From Halomonas sp. TA22 (GTDB lineage: Bacteria; Pseudomonadota; Gammaproteobacteria; Pseudomonadales; Halomonadaceae): a stretch of 64,000 bases of DNA. Below are positions 54,367 through 62,896 of the stretch, piece after piece. Within the stretch, counting starts at the first letter, position 1, and each line of letters begins with the position of its first letter. The notes beneath the pieces were generated by a model. The model worked only from the letters and a program-made list of their open reading frames with translations. It had not been told where the DNA came from and ran no database searches. The translations under genes were made by a program, and so were the position numbers. The DNA is taken from NCBI RefSeq assembly GCF_013009075.1, contig NZ_CP053108.1, forward strand, positions 3,056,517-3,120,516, read 5' to 3'.

Positions 54367-54709
54367 TTGATACTCCTTCTGATCTGTCCATAGTCCAGAA
54401 AACTAACTATTTCAGTTAGTTGATTACTCCTTCACAAGTCCAAGCCTTTAGAAGAAGCTGCGTCCATTCTTCAGTAAGCGCTCGTTCACTTCCGCTGTGA
54501 CAATTTGAGGCTAGTAAAGGAAGTAGTGATCTCGCAAAGGGCAATTTGTTAAAAAATGCAATAAAAGATGAAGAAAGGTAGGAGACTAACTATTAGGATA
54601 AAAAAAGAGGCGTTCGCGATCGGAGTTGTTTCAATTCACTCTCGGTATTTCAATGACTTGACGATATATTGAGCGCTTGGCCAACGGAACGCTAAGAGTC
54701 ATCCGTGGG
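54367..54709. other. Gene-free region upstream of the KGG gene
   Basis: 343 bases without a supported gene, AT-rich between about 54540 and 54610. It should hold the minus-strand promoter of the KGG gene; no clear element or operator was recognised. Confidence 0.4.
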
Positions 54710-54997
54710 TCAGATTCGGCCCAGCTTGACCAGCGTACGGATAAGCGTGCTGACTGAGTCGGCAGGTTGCGCATACTCTGCCATCAGTGCCTTGAGCCGT
54801 TTTTCGAAAATACGCTGTTTTTCGCGCTCCTGCTCACGCAGTCGTTCCGCATCGGCAAGCTCATTCGATACCGCAGCAGGTTTGGGCTTGCTGCCTTCCA
54901 ACTCCTTTAGCGCATCGGCAAAGGCATCGTCGAGCTCACGAAACTTGCGAAGCTTTTCGCGCTCATCCATAGGTTTGTGGTTTTTCTGATGTCTCAT
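54710..54997 (-). CDS. Small coiled-coil protein, possibly an MvaT-like fragment without DNA-binding domain
   Basis: 95 residues, charged and helical. The segment FEKRLKALMAEYAQPADSV resembles the oligomerisation part of the MvaT encoded at 62315 (FKQKLEALMSEFDKTAADV), but no DNA-binding GGNHKTLK motif follows. This suggests, weakly, a truncated H-NS/MvaT-type partner; otherwise it is unknown. Lies 8 bases after the sigma-54-type activator gene and is probably co-transcribed. ATG 54970 is another possible start. Confidence 0.55.
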   Translation of the reverse strand: MRHQKNHKPMDEREKLRKFRELDDAFADALKELEGSKPKPAAVSNELADAERLREQEREKQRIFEKRLKALMAEYAQPADSVSTLIRTLVKLGRI

Positions 54998-55005
54998 TCG
55001 TATCG

Positions 55006-56424
55006 TTACTTGCGATGTGAAATATGTAGACCATGCTTTTTTAGCTTACGGACGACACTCGGTTGACTGATGCCGAGCCGCTTGGCAATCGCATAGGTAC
55101 TGGGCAATTGTTGGCATAGCCGTTCGATAATGGCACGCTCGAGCTTATCCATGGCTTGTTTGAGCGTTTCGCCCCGCTCAAGCCCCGGCCTTTCAGTATC
55201 GAAGGAATCCCAAGCGGAAAGTATACCGCGTTCTGGCTCTGGTGTGAGTATCTGGGCGGCAATACTACCAATCAAGTCATTCGGAGAGGCCAACCAGGCG
55301 CGCTCCAACCAGTTTTCCAATTCACGTACGTTACCCGGCCAGTCGTGCTCCATCAATCGCGACCACAAGCTTGAGTGCAGCATCTTGGCTCTGCCATAAC
55401 GGGCGTTCAAGCGTTCGAGCTGTAACTTGGCAAGCACTGGGATATCTTCGAGGCGGTCACGCAGTGCCGGCAGTGTGACAGGAATAACGTTGACCCGATA
55501 GTAGAGGTCAAGCCGAAAACGCCCCTCCTCCACACTTTGCGCCAGATCCTGATTGGTCGCCACGACCAAGCGGAAATTCACTCGCCGAGGCTGGGTATCG
55601 CCCAACCGAGTCAGGCTTCCATCTTGAATGACCTTTAGGAGCTTACTCTGCATGGCCAGCGGCAGCTCGCCGATTTCATCCAGGAACAGCGTTCCCCCCT
55701 CGGCCTGCTCAAGCAACCCTGCCCTGCCCTGACGAGTCGCACCACTAAAGGCCCCTGGCTGATAGCCGAACATTTCCGATTCGAACAGGCTTTCAGGAAT
55801 CGCCGCACAGTTGATATCGATGAAAGGCGCGTCGCGCCGTGAACTCCAGCGGTGAAGTTGACGAGCGAAAGCAGTCTTGCCGACACCGGACTCCCCTAGC
55901 AGCAAGACCGTCGCATCGGTCGGCGCCACGCGTTTCAACAACGTGGCAGTCTCGCGCATTATGCCGCTATGAGCTTCAAGGTCATCGAGTTCCAGTTCGT
56001 CGGAAACAGCACCTGGAGAGGCACGTTTCAGATGGTCATTGAAGCGTTGCTGAAGCAGGGCATATTCGTCTTGTAGCCATTGCAAATCCGTCAGGTCCAT
56101 CGACCGGCTCACCACCCGCTCGAGATTGCCATTGACGTACACCGGATGGGCCTGGGCAATGACACGTCGCCCGGTCCCGGCTTGCTGAGCCAACTGTGCA
56201 GGCCTGCCAGTATGAATCACCTCTAGACTTACCGAGGGCTTGAGGACTCCACTGTTGACTAGATCCTGTACGTGGCTTCTACACAAAGCCTCGCGGGACA
56301 TCCCATAGACCGCCGCAGCGCCTAAGCTGACATCAAGCACTTTTCCCTGCCCATCGACAATGAAGAAGTGGTCGTGCGCAGTATCGATGATGGTCTTGAG
56401 AACCTGACTATCAATATGGCTCAT
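55006..56424 (-). CDS. PAS-AAA+ sigma-54-type activator with TyrR-like HTH
   Basis: 472-residue transcription activator: PAS sensor (about 8-115), AAA+ domain (about 150-385; Walker A GESGVGKT, Walker B GTLFLDEIGE, arginine finger region FRLDLYYRVNVIP), and a C-terminal HTH (about 425-470; YAIAKRLGISQPSVVRKLKKHGL) of TyrR type. The sigma-54 contact loop reads GAFSGA instead of GAFTGA, a conservative change. A sigma-54-like promoter and two perfect palindromes lie between it and the divergent guanidinobutyrase gene, so it very probably drives that operon, sensing an arginine-derived ligand by PAS. Confidence 0.9.
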   Translation of the reverse strand: MSHIDSQVLKTIIDTAHDHFFIVDGQGKVLDVSLGAAAVYGMSREALCRSHVQDLVNSGVLKPSVSLEVIHTGRPAQLAQQAGTGRRVIAQAHPVYVNGNLERVVSRSMDLTDLQWLQDEYALLQQRFNDHLKRASPGAVSDELELDDLEAHSGIMRETATLLKRVAPTDATVLLLGESGVGKTAFARQLHRWSSRRDAPFIDINCAAIPESLFESEMFGYQPGAFSGATRQGRAGLLEQAEGGTLFLDEIGELPLAMQSKLLKVIQDGSLTRLGDTQPRRVNFRLVVATNQDLAQSVEEGRFRLDLYYRVNVIPVTLPALRDRLEDIPVLAKLQLERLNARYGRAKMLHSSLWSRLMEHDWPGNVRELENWLERAWLASPNDLIGSIAAQILTPEPERGILSAWDSFDTERPGLERGETLKQAMDKLERAIIERLCQQLPSTYAIAKRLGISQPSVVRKLKKHGLHISHRK

Positions 56425-56439
56425 GCGACTGCTCTCGAT

Positions 56440-56457
56440 TCATTGATGCATCAATGA
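56440..56457. promoter_or_regulatory. Palindrome, probable activator site 1
   Basis: Perfect 18-base palindrome TCATTGATGCATCAATGA, 76 bases upstream of the -24 element of the gbuA promoter and 16 bases before the activator gene's start. Fits an upstream activator site or autoregulatory operator. Confidence 0.6.
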
Positions 56458-56476
56458 TACGCAAATGAATCAATTG

Positions 56477-56496
56477 TCGATACAGCAATGTATCGA
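56477..56496. promoter_or_regulatory. Palindrome, probable activator site 2
   Basis: Perfect inverted repeat TCGATACA-GCAA-TGTATCGA, 37 bases upstream of the -24 element. The TGTA-type arms recall TyrR-like sites, but the half-sites differ from those of palindrome 1. Confidence 0.6.
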
Positions 56497-56532
56497 TAGA
56501 AGAATTCAAGCGCAATATCATATGGTTAAGGA

Positions 56533-56549
56533 TGGCATGAAATATGCAT
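56533..56549 (+). promoter_or_regulatory. Sigma-54 promoter for the gbuA operon
   Basis: TGGCAT-GAAAT-ATGCAT: GG and GC are exactly 10 bases apart as in the -24/-12 consensus (TGGCAC-N5-TTGCA). It is 39 bases before the gbuA start and close to a divergent sigma-54-type activator. Confidence 0.72.
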
Positions 56550-56587
56550 TAAAGAGAACACTTTGCCAACAACATGAAGGAATTCCA

Positions 56588-57538
56588 ATGCCAGAGTTCA
56601 ATCAACCGCTTGGGGGAAACGAGCTGCCTCGCTTCGGCGGCCCCGCTACCATGATGCGCCTGCCCAGTCAGCCGAGTGCCGCTGGCCTCGATGCCGCCTT
56701 CATTGGCGTACCGATGGATATCGGCACCTCCAATCGACCCGGGACCCGCCTTGGTCCGCGTCAGATTCGTGACGAGTCGCGGATGCTACGCCCGTACAAC
56801 ATGGCAACCCGCGCCGCGCCATTCGATAGCTTGCAGGTTGCCGATATTGGCGATGTCCCGATCAACACCTTTCATCTTCCCAAGAGCGTGGAGATCATTA
56901 CCGCGTTCTATGATGAGGTACTCAAGCATGACTGCGTCCCGTTGACGCTAGGCGGTGAGCACACCATTACCCTGCCCATCCTGCGTGCCATTGCCAAGAA
57001 ACATGGCCCGGTGGGACTGCTCCATATCGATGCCCATGCCGACGTCAACGATCATATGTTCGGCGAATCGCTTGCCCATGGTACCCCTTTCCGGCGCGCC
57101 CAGGAGGAGGGATTGCTGGCACGAGGGAAAGTGATACAGATCGGTCTGCGTGGCACCGGCTACTCCGCCGACGACTTCGATTGGTGCCGCCAGCAAGGAT
57201 TTCGCGTGGTACCCGCAGAGGAGTGCTGGTACAGGTCGCTTACCCCTCTGATGGAGGAGGTGCGCGAGCAGATGGGTGATATCCCGGTCTATATCAGCTT
57301 TGATATCGATGGCCTGGACCCTTCAGTGGCACCCGGCACCGGCACGGTCGAAATGGGTGGGCTGACCTCTGCACAGGGACTTGAGATCGTGCGCGGCGCC
57401 TGGGGCCTTAACATCGTCGGTGGTGACCTGGTAGAAGTCTCCCCTCCTTACGACAGCAGCGGCAATACCGCACTGATGGGCGCCACCCTACTTTACGAAA
57501 TGTTATGCGTGTTGCCAGGTGTCACCCGTCGTACTTGA
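56588..57538 (+). CDS. gbuA: Guanidinobutyrase (GbuA-type ureohydrolase)
   Basis: Arginase/agmatinase-fold enzyme, 316 residues, predicted to split 4-guanidinobutyrate into 4-aminobutyrate and urea. It follows the GbuA pattern of Pseudomonas closely from the start (QPLGGNELPRFGG, DAAFIGVPMDIGTSNRPGTR, YNMATRAAPFDS, INTFHLP). Manganese ligands are in GGEHTITLP, HIDAHADVND and SFDIDGLDPS. Start 56588 is supported by GAAGGA upstream and by the family. First gene of an operon with a transporter, a ketoacid decarboxylase and an aldehyde dehydrogenase, fitting the arginine transaminase route; agmatinase is less likely. Confidence 0.9.
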   Translation: MPEFNQPLGGNELPRFGGPATMMRLPSQPSAAGLDAAFIGVPMDIGTSNRPGTRLGPRQIRDESRMLRPYNMATRAAPFDSLQVADIGDVPINTFHLPKSVEIITAFYDEVLKHDCVPLTLGGEHTITLPILRAIAKKHGPVGLLHIDAHADVNDHMFGESLAHGTPFRRAQEEGLLARGKVIQIGLRGTGYSADDFDWCRQQGFRVVPAEECWYRSLTPLMEEVREQMGDIPVYISFDIDGLDPSVAPGTGTVEMGGLTSAQGLEIVRGAWGLNIVGGDLVEVSPPYDSSGNTALMGATLLYEMLCVLPGVTRRT

Positions 57539-57581
57539 TCGACGATAACGCCCTCCAACGATAATAACGCAAGAGGTTTCC

Positions 57582-58967
57582 ATGATGTCCTCACTTGATA
57601 CGACCCCAGGCAACACACCGACCAACGGGTCGTTGAGCCTCAAAGGGCTACTGAAATTCCTGATCCCCTCGCTAATCGGCGTCAGCCTATTTCTCGTGCC
57701 CTTTGCGGTAGGCGATACCATCAATATCGGCATGGGGCTAATGGCCGACGGGCTCAAGGCGCTACTGGGCGATGCCCTGCCGGCCATCGCTGTCTTCGTG
57801 CTGAGCCTCTCGGTACTCATCACCCTACTGGTCAAGGTCGCCAAGCCGAGCTGGGCAAGGCAGGGCGTCTGGCACGACATGTTCGATGTCGGCCCGGTGT
57901 GGTTCGGCATGCGCCTGTTGGGTGCACTATTTGCCTTGATGACCTTCTTTCAGTTCGGTCCGCAGTTCATCACAGCGTCATTCACCGGCGGGGTGATGCT
58001 CAACGATCTTGCGCCGGTACTGCTGACCTTTTTCTTCTTTGCCGCGCTGCTGCTCCCCTTTCTGGTTGACTTTGGCTTCATGGAGTTCATTGGCAGCCTA
58101 GTGCGAAAGCCATTTCGGATCATTTTCGGCCTGCCGGGACGCAGCGCCATCGATGCCACCGCCTCTTGGATGGGCTCAGGCACGGTAGGGGTACTGATCA
58201 CCACGCAGCAGTACGAGCGAGGCTACTACAGCCGACGTGAGGCATCGGTCATCGCCACCAACTTCTCGATCGTGTCGATCGCATTCGCCTTGCTGATCAC
58301 CAGTTTCGTCGATATCAACCATCTCTTCGTGGAGTTCTATCTGACGGTGGTGGTTGCCGGCCTGATCGCAGCACTTATCGTACCGCGGCTGCCGCCGCTG
58401 TCGCGAAAGCCAGATACCTACCATGAGCCGGTGGGTTGCCAACTTGTCGAGAAGGGAACCGGCGACATGGGCGTCTTTCGCTTCAGCCTGCAGCAAGCCG
58501 TCAACCGTGCCGAGAAAGCACCCGGGCCACGAGAACTGGCACGCAATGCGTTGTTCAACGTCGCAGACATCTTCCTGGCTCTGCTGCCACTGGTCATGGC
58601 GATCGGTACCGTGGCGCTCATCCTTGCCGAATTCACCCCACTGTTCACCTGGCTCTCCTATCCCATGGTGCCGGTACTGGAACTGCTGCGCATACCCGAA
58701 GCCGAAGCCGCTGCCCCTGCCACCCTGGTGGGCTTCGCCGACATGTTCTTGCCGGCGGTACTGGCGACCAATATCGAAAGCGAGCTGACGCGCTTCGTGA
58801 TCGCCTGCCTCTCCCTCACGCAGCTGATTTACATGTCGGAGATCGGCGCGCTCCTGATGAAGTCGAAGATTCCGCTCAAGTTTTGGGAGCTGCTGGTGAT
58901 CTTCCTGCTGCGCACGGCAATCACACTGCCGATCATCGCCTTCATGGCGCACACCTTCTTCTTTTGA
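57582..58967 (+). CDS. YjiH-family membrane transporter (Gate domain)
   Basis: 461-residue membrane protein with about ten helices and two nucleoside-recognition 'Gate' regions (around RSAIDATASWMGSGTVGVLI in the first half and FADMFLPAVLATNIESELTRF in the second). It belongs to the YjiH group, of unknown substrate. Position between gbuA and the decarboxylase gene suggests uptake or export of a guanidino compound such as 4-guanidinobutyrate or arginine, which is inference from context only. GCAAGAGG precedes the start; MM doublet at the N-terminus. Confidence 0.85.
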   Translation: MMSSLDTTPGNTPTNGSLSLKGLLKFLIPSLIGVSLFLVPFAVGDTINIGMGLMADGLKALLGDALPAIAVFVLSLSVLITLLVKVAKPSWARQGVWHDMFDVGPVWFGMRLLGALFALMTFFQFGPQFITASFTGGVMLNDLAPVLLTFFFFAALLLPFLVDFGFMEFIGSLVRKPFRIIFGLPGRSAIDATASWMGSGTVGVLITTQQYERGYYSRREASVIATNFSIVSIAFALLITSFVDINHLFVEFYLTVVVAGLIAALIVPRLPPLSRKPDTYHEPVGCQLVEKGTGDMGVFRFSLQQAVNRAEKAPGPRELARNALFNVADIFLALLPLVMAIGTVALILAEFTPLFTWLSYPMVPVLELLRIPEAEAAAPATLVGFADMFLPAVLATNIESELTRFVIACLSLTQLIYMSEIGALLMKSKIPLKFWELLVIFLLRTAITLPIIAFMAHTFFF

Positions 58968-58978
58968 GGTAGCCGACA

Positions 58979-60589
58979 ATGACCTGTGCGGAACTGCTGA
59001 TACGCCTGCTGCGCGACACCTATGGAGTGGATACCGTCTTCGGCATTCCCGGCGTGCACACCATTGAACTCTATCGCGGTCTGAAGGACAGTGGCCTACG
59101 CCACGTCACGCCTCGCCATGAACAGGGGGCAGGCTTCATGGCGGATGGCTACGCCCGGGCCAGCGGCAAGCCAGGCGTCTGCTTCATCATCACAGGCCCC
59201 GGCATGACCAATATCGCCACCGCCATGGGCCAGGCACTCGCCGACTCGGTGCCGATGCTGGTGATCTCGAGTGTCAATCGGCGGGATACGCTAGGTCGCG
59301 GCCAGGGACGCCTGCATGAGCTGCCCAGTCAGCAACAGACATTGGCTGGCGTGGCTCGCTTCAGCCACACCCTGCTCGATCCCGCTGCGCTGCCCGAAGT
59401 ACTGGCAAGAGCCTTTGCACTCTTTCTTGGCAGTCGCCCCGGACCGGTACATATCGAGATCCCCATCGACCTGTTTTCCCAATCGGTTCAACCTCCCTCT
59501 CATTGGCAGGCAGCGCGGCTCTATCGTGCCTCGCCCGACCCCGAAGGCCTGGCCAAGGCCGCAGAGTGGTTGCGAGAAGCCAAGCGACCGCTGGCATTAC
59601 TTGGCGGCGGCTGCTGTGATGCTCTCAAGGCGGCACGCGAGCTGATCGAACGCCTCGATGCCCCCACGGTGACCACCATCAATGCCAAGGGCGTACTGGG
59701 CCGCCACCACCCCCTCGACCTAGGAGCGAACGCGGCCCTTCCGGCAGTGCGCGAGCTGGCTCGCAATGCCGATGTCATCCTGGCGGTAGGCACCGAGCTC
59801 GGGGAAACCGACTACGACGTGGTCTTCGACGACGGTTTCGCGCTCTCGGGACGCCTGATTCGTATCGATCTCGATCCCGAGCAATTGGTACGCAACCAGG
59901 CACTGGCGCTGGGGCTGGTGGGCGATGCAGGCCGCTCTCTCGAACAACTTGCCGAGCACTTCCCCGAGTCGCTGAAACGCGATGGCCATGAGCGCACCGC
60001 CCGGGCGCTTGCAGCACTAGCGCTTGCCGACGATCCCGCCTTCGCCCCCTTCGTCCCGCTCTATGACACGCTCGAGCAAGCCCTGCCCGAGGCACTGCTG
60101 GTCGGCGACTCCACGGCGCCAGTGTATGCCGGTAACCACCTGGTATCACAGCCGGCGCCACGCCGCTATTTCAATGCTTCGACCGGCTACGGCACCCTGG
60201 GCTATGGGCTACCCGCAGCCCTTGGTGCCCAGCTTGCAAAGCCGGCGCTGCCTGTAGTGGCGCTGGTGGGCGATGGCGGCGTGATGTTCACCCTCTCGGA
60301 GCTGGCCACGGCCGTCGAGGAGCGGCTGCCGATCATTATCGTGCTGTGGAACAACTCAGGGTACGAGGAGATCCGCCGCTACATGGATGCCCATGGGGTC
60401 GAGCGCGTCGGCGTGGATATCCAGGCGCCGGACTTCCAGGCGCTGGCGGAGGGCTTCGGCTGCGCGGCGCGGCGCGTGGCAAGCCCGCAGGCGCTGGCCG
60501 AGGCGCTCGCCTCCCGCCCGGCAGAAGGCCCGCTGCTTCTCGATGTGGATGCCCACGACTGGCAAGCGTCACTGGGGATCGCCAAGTAG
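58979..60589 (+). CDS. aruI: Thiamine diphosphate enzyme, probable 2-ketoarginine decarboxylase (AruI-like)
   Basis: 536-residue member of the acetolactate synthase-like ThDP family. N-terminal PYR domain with the catalytic Glu in RHEQGAGFMADGYARASG, central domain, and C-terminal PP domain with the cofactor motif GDGGVMFTLSELATA ending in NNSGY. In the arginine transaminase pathway AruI decarboxylates 5-guanidino-2-oxopentanoate to 4-guanidinobutyraldehyde; the neighbours gbuA and an aldehyde dehydrogenase make this the best reading. An acetolactate synthase or other ketoacid decarboxylase is the alternative. It starts 12 bases after the transporter gene. The arginine:pyruvate transaminase gene is not in the window. 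Confidence 0.82.
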   Translation: MTCAELLIRLLRDTYGVDTVFGIPGVHTIELYRGLKDSGLRHVTPRHEQGAGFMADGYARASGKPGVCFIITGPGMTNIATAMGQALADSVPMLVISSVNRRDTLGRGQGRLHELPSQQQTLAGVARFSHTLLDPAALPEVLARAFALFLGSRPGPVHIEIPIDLFSQSVQPPSHWQAARLYRASPDPEGLAKAAEWLREAKRPLALLGGGCCDALKAARELIERLDAPTVTTINAKGVLGRHHPLDLGANAALPAVRELARNADVILAVGTELGETDYDVVFDDGFALSGRLIRIDLDPEQLVRNQALALGLVGDAGRSLEQLAEHFPESLKRDGHERTARALAALALADDPAFAPFVPLYDTLEQALPEALLVGDSTAPVYAGNHLVSQPAPRRYFNASTGYGTLGYGLPAALGAQLAKPALPVVALVGDGGVMFTLSELATAVEERLPIIIVLWNNSGYEEIRRYMDAHGVERVGVDIQAPDFQALAEGFGCAARRVASPQALAEALASRPAEGPLLLDVDAHDWQASLGIAK

Positions 60590-60634
60590 CGTTCTCGGAC
60601 GTCAACCAAAACCAAGAACAAGGAAACAAGAACA

Positions 60635-60676
60635 ATGTCCACTTCCCAAGCCGCGGCCTTCGGCCGCGAGGCGTGA
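60635..60676 (+). other. Thirteen-codon frame with internal hairpin between aruI and the dehydrogenase gene
   Basis: ATG at 60635 preceded by AAGGAA, encoding MSTSQAAAFGREA and then TGA; inside it CGCGGCC-TTC-GGCCGCG (60652-60668) can fold. It may be a leader peptide or the remnant start of a lost gene; no support for expression. Confidence 0.3.
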
Positions 60677-60760
60677 CGCGCCTCTCTCGGCAGATCGATG
60701 CGTGCTCCCGGGGCACGCATCGTCGCCCGTCCCCTTAGGTGCCCTCTCAGGAGCAAGACC

Positions 60761-62206
60761 ATGCAACGACTCGACCATCAATTCATCGACAACCGCTGGG
60801 TACCCTCCAAGGGCAGCCGTCTGCTTGCCGTGACCGACCCCTACCGCGAGGAGATCATTGCTGAGGTGACGGCGGGCGACGCCGCCGATGTCGCTGCCGC
60901 CGTCGCGGCGGCCCGGCGTGCCCTGCCGACCTGGCTGGCCCTCTCGGGTGCCGAACGGGCGCGCTATCTCGAGGGATTTGCCGAGGCGCTCATCCGACGT
61001 CGCGACGAACTCACGTACCTCTCGTCGACCAACAACGGCAAGGTGCTTGCCGAAACGCGGATCGACCTGGACGACGCCGTCGCCTGCTATCGCTACTACG
61101 CCGAGCAAGCTCGCGCCCTGGACGCTCGCCAGGGCGAGCGCGTCGACGTCGGCATGGATGGCGTCGAGGTACGCTGCTATCACGATCCGGCGGGCGTGGT
61201 CGGGTTAATCACGCCGTGGAACTTCCCGCTGGTCACAAGCGCCTGGAAACTTGCCCCGGCCTTGGCCGCCGGCTGCTGCGTGGTACTCAAGCCCTCCGAG
61301 GTCACCCCGCTCCCCGAGCGAGCGCTCGCCGAGATCGCCCAGGAGATCGCGCTTCCGCCGGGTGTACTCAACCTGTTGTTTGGCGATGGTGAAGGCGTCG
61401 GCGCCCCCCTCAGCCAGCACCCAGGGGTCGACAAGCTGTCGTTTACCGGCAGCAACCGTATCGGCGAAAGCGTCATGCGAGCCGCCGCCGCGTGCACCAA
61501 GGGTATATCGCTGGAGCTTGGCGGTAAATCTCCTATCATCGTGCTGGAAGACGCCGACCCTGAACAGGCTGCCGATTGGGTAATGGCGGGAATCTACTTC
61601 AATGCTGGCCAGATCTGCTCCGCAACCTCACGCCTATTGGTACATGAAAGCCTGGCGGAATCGCTCTATGCGGCATTGGCCAGGCGCATCGATGCGCTCA
61701 CGCTAGGGGATCCACTGGAAGAAGGAACCCAAATGGGACCGCTGACCAGCATGCGACAACGCGATGCCGTCATGCAGTACCTCGCCGTGGCGCAACAGGA
61801 AGGGCTGGTGGCGGTACGTGACGCTAGCCATCGAGAGCTTCCTCGGCAGGGCTTTTTCCTGGCCCCCACCCTCTACCGTGACGTGCCGACGACCAGCCGA
61901 CTGTGGCGGGAAGAGATTTTTGGCCCAGTACTCTGCGCCCGTCGCTTCAGCGATGAGGAGGATGCCATAACGCAGGCCAACGATAGTGACTATGGTCTTG
62001 CCGCGACCGTGATCAGCGGTGATGCAGCACGGGCAAGGCGACTTGGACGCCAATTGCAGGCGGGAAGTATCTGGATCAATAGTGAGCAACTGGTCTTGCC
62101 TCAGACCGGTTGGGGTGGATTCAAGCGAAGTGGCATAGGACGTGAACTGGGGCCTTGGGGCTTGGCTGCCTACTTGGAGGTAAAGCACCTCATCGGTACA
62201 TCTTGA
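60761..62206 (+). CDS. kauB: Aldehyde dehydrogenase, probable 4-guanidinobutyraldehyde dehydrogenase (KauB-like)
   Basis: 481-residue NAD(P)-dependent aldehyde dehydrogenase. The general-base Glu is in LELGGKSP and the catalytic Cys in NAGQICSATSR; VGLITPWNFPL and FTGSNRIGESV form the cofactor site. The betaine/aminobutyraldehyde type and the operon (gbuA, transporter, aruI) point to oxidation of 4-guanidinobutyraldehyde to 4-guanidinobutyrate, the step between AruI and GbuA. Substrate choice in this family is broad, so betaine aldehyde or aminobutyraldehyde use is possible. Start 60761 has CAGGAG eight bases ahead; 171 bases separate it from aruI. Confidence 0.85.
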   Translation: MQRLDHQFIDNRWVPSKGSRLLAVTDPYREEIIAEVTAGDAADVAAAVAAARRALPTWLALSGAERARYLEGFAEALIRRRDELTYLSSTNNGKVLAETRIDLDDAVACYRYYAEQARALDARQGERVDVGMDGVEVRCYHDPAGVVGLITPWNFPLVTSAWKLAPALAAGCCVVLKPSEVTPLPERALAEIAQEIALPPGVLNLLFGDGEGVGAPLSQHPGVDKLSFTGSNRIGESVMRAAAACTKGISLELGGKSPIIVLEDADPEQAADWVMAGIYFNAGQICSATSRLLVHESLAESLYAALARRIDALTLGDPLEEGTQMGPLTSMRQRDAVMQYLAVAQQEGLVAVRDASHRELPRQGFFLAPTLYRDVPTTSRLWREEIFGPVLCARRFSDEEDAITQANDSDYGLAATVISGDAARARRLGRQLQAGSIWINSEQLVLPQTGWGGFKRSGIGRELGPWGLAAYLEVKHLIGTS

Positions 62207-62264
62207 AACTGCCCATCCAGATTTCCTGGTTTAGAAGGGTAACTCGAGAAGCGAAGAGAAGACG

Positions 62265-62288
62265 AAAAAAAGCCGCCTGACAGGCGGC
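62265..62288 (-). terminator. Two-way terminator between kauB-like gene and mvaT
   Basis: Stem GCCGCC-TGACA-GGCGGC at 62272-62288, followed on the minus strand by a run of seven T residues and on the plus strand by CTTTC. Ends mvaT and probably the converging arginine operon. Confidence 0.85.
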
Positions 62289-62314
62289 CTTTCATACTGG
62301 ATCGGGTGCGAAGA

Positions 62315-62695
62315 TTACTCTTCGATACGCACCAGCCAAGATTCGACGGTTTCGTTGCCAAACTCGTCTTTCCACGCCTTGAGTGTCTTGTGGTTACCAC
62401 CACGGGTTTCCACCACTTCACCGGTATTAGGATTCTTGTATACCTTCATCTTGCGCTTACGACGCCCACCATTGCTGGCCGGCGCCTTGGGCGCTGAAAC
62501 TTTGGCCTGCGTCTTTGGCTCGAGCAGATCGATAACGTCTGCTGCTGTCTTATCAAACTCGCTCATCAGCGCTTCGAGTTTCTGCTTGAACTCGAGCTCG
62601 GCCTTAAGGCGCTGATCGCTTTCCATGTTCTGTAATTCTTCGGTGAGCTGCTTAAGAAGCTGCTCTTTTTGCATGTAATCGCTAAGCAGTGACAT
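62315..62695 (-). CDS. mvaT: MvaT-family H-NS-like nucleoid protein
   Basis: 126-residue xenogeneic silencer of the MvaT/TurB family, functional counterpart of H-NS that binds AT-rich DNA. N-terminal coiled-coil for dimerisation (about 1-60; LKAELEFKQKLEALMSEFD), flexible basic linker (GGRRKRKMK), and C-terminal DNA-binding domain with YKNPNTGEVVETRGGNHKTLK split by the turn, whose GGN loop inserts in the minor groove; ends ETVESWLV. Lies downstream of rpsA in the same orientation but behind its terminator. The upstream region is AT-rich, as expected for autoregulation. Confidence 0.94.
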   Translation of the reverse strand: MSLLSDYMQKEQLLKQLTEELQNMESDQRLKAELEFKQKLEALMSEFDKTAADVIDLLEPKTQAKVSAPKAPASNGGRRKRKMKVYKNPNTGEVVETRGGNHKTLKAWKDEFGNETVESWLVRIEE

Positions 62696-62896
62696 GATAT
62701 TTCCTGTTCAGATGTGCATAGGATGCGGCGACATTATTGCCTTACTTTTTTTATATGCCAAGAGGCTAACCTTAATTTACTTAAAATAAAAGCAATAATG
62801 ACAACATGCAATCGATTACCTCACTCATATAAGACAATAGGAACTTACACCACGAGAGGTATCTAGTATGAGCATTGCCATGGGGGAGTTAGGGAT

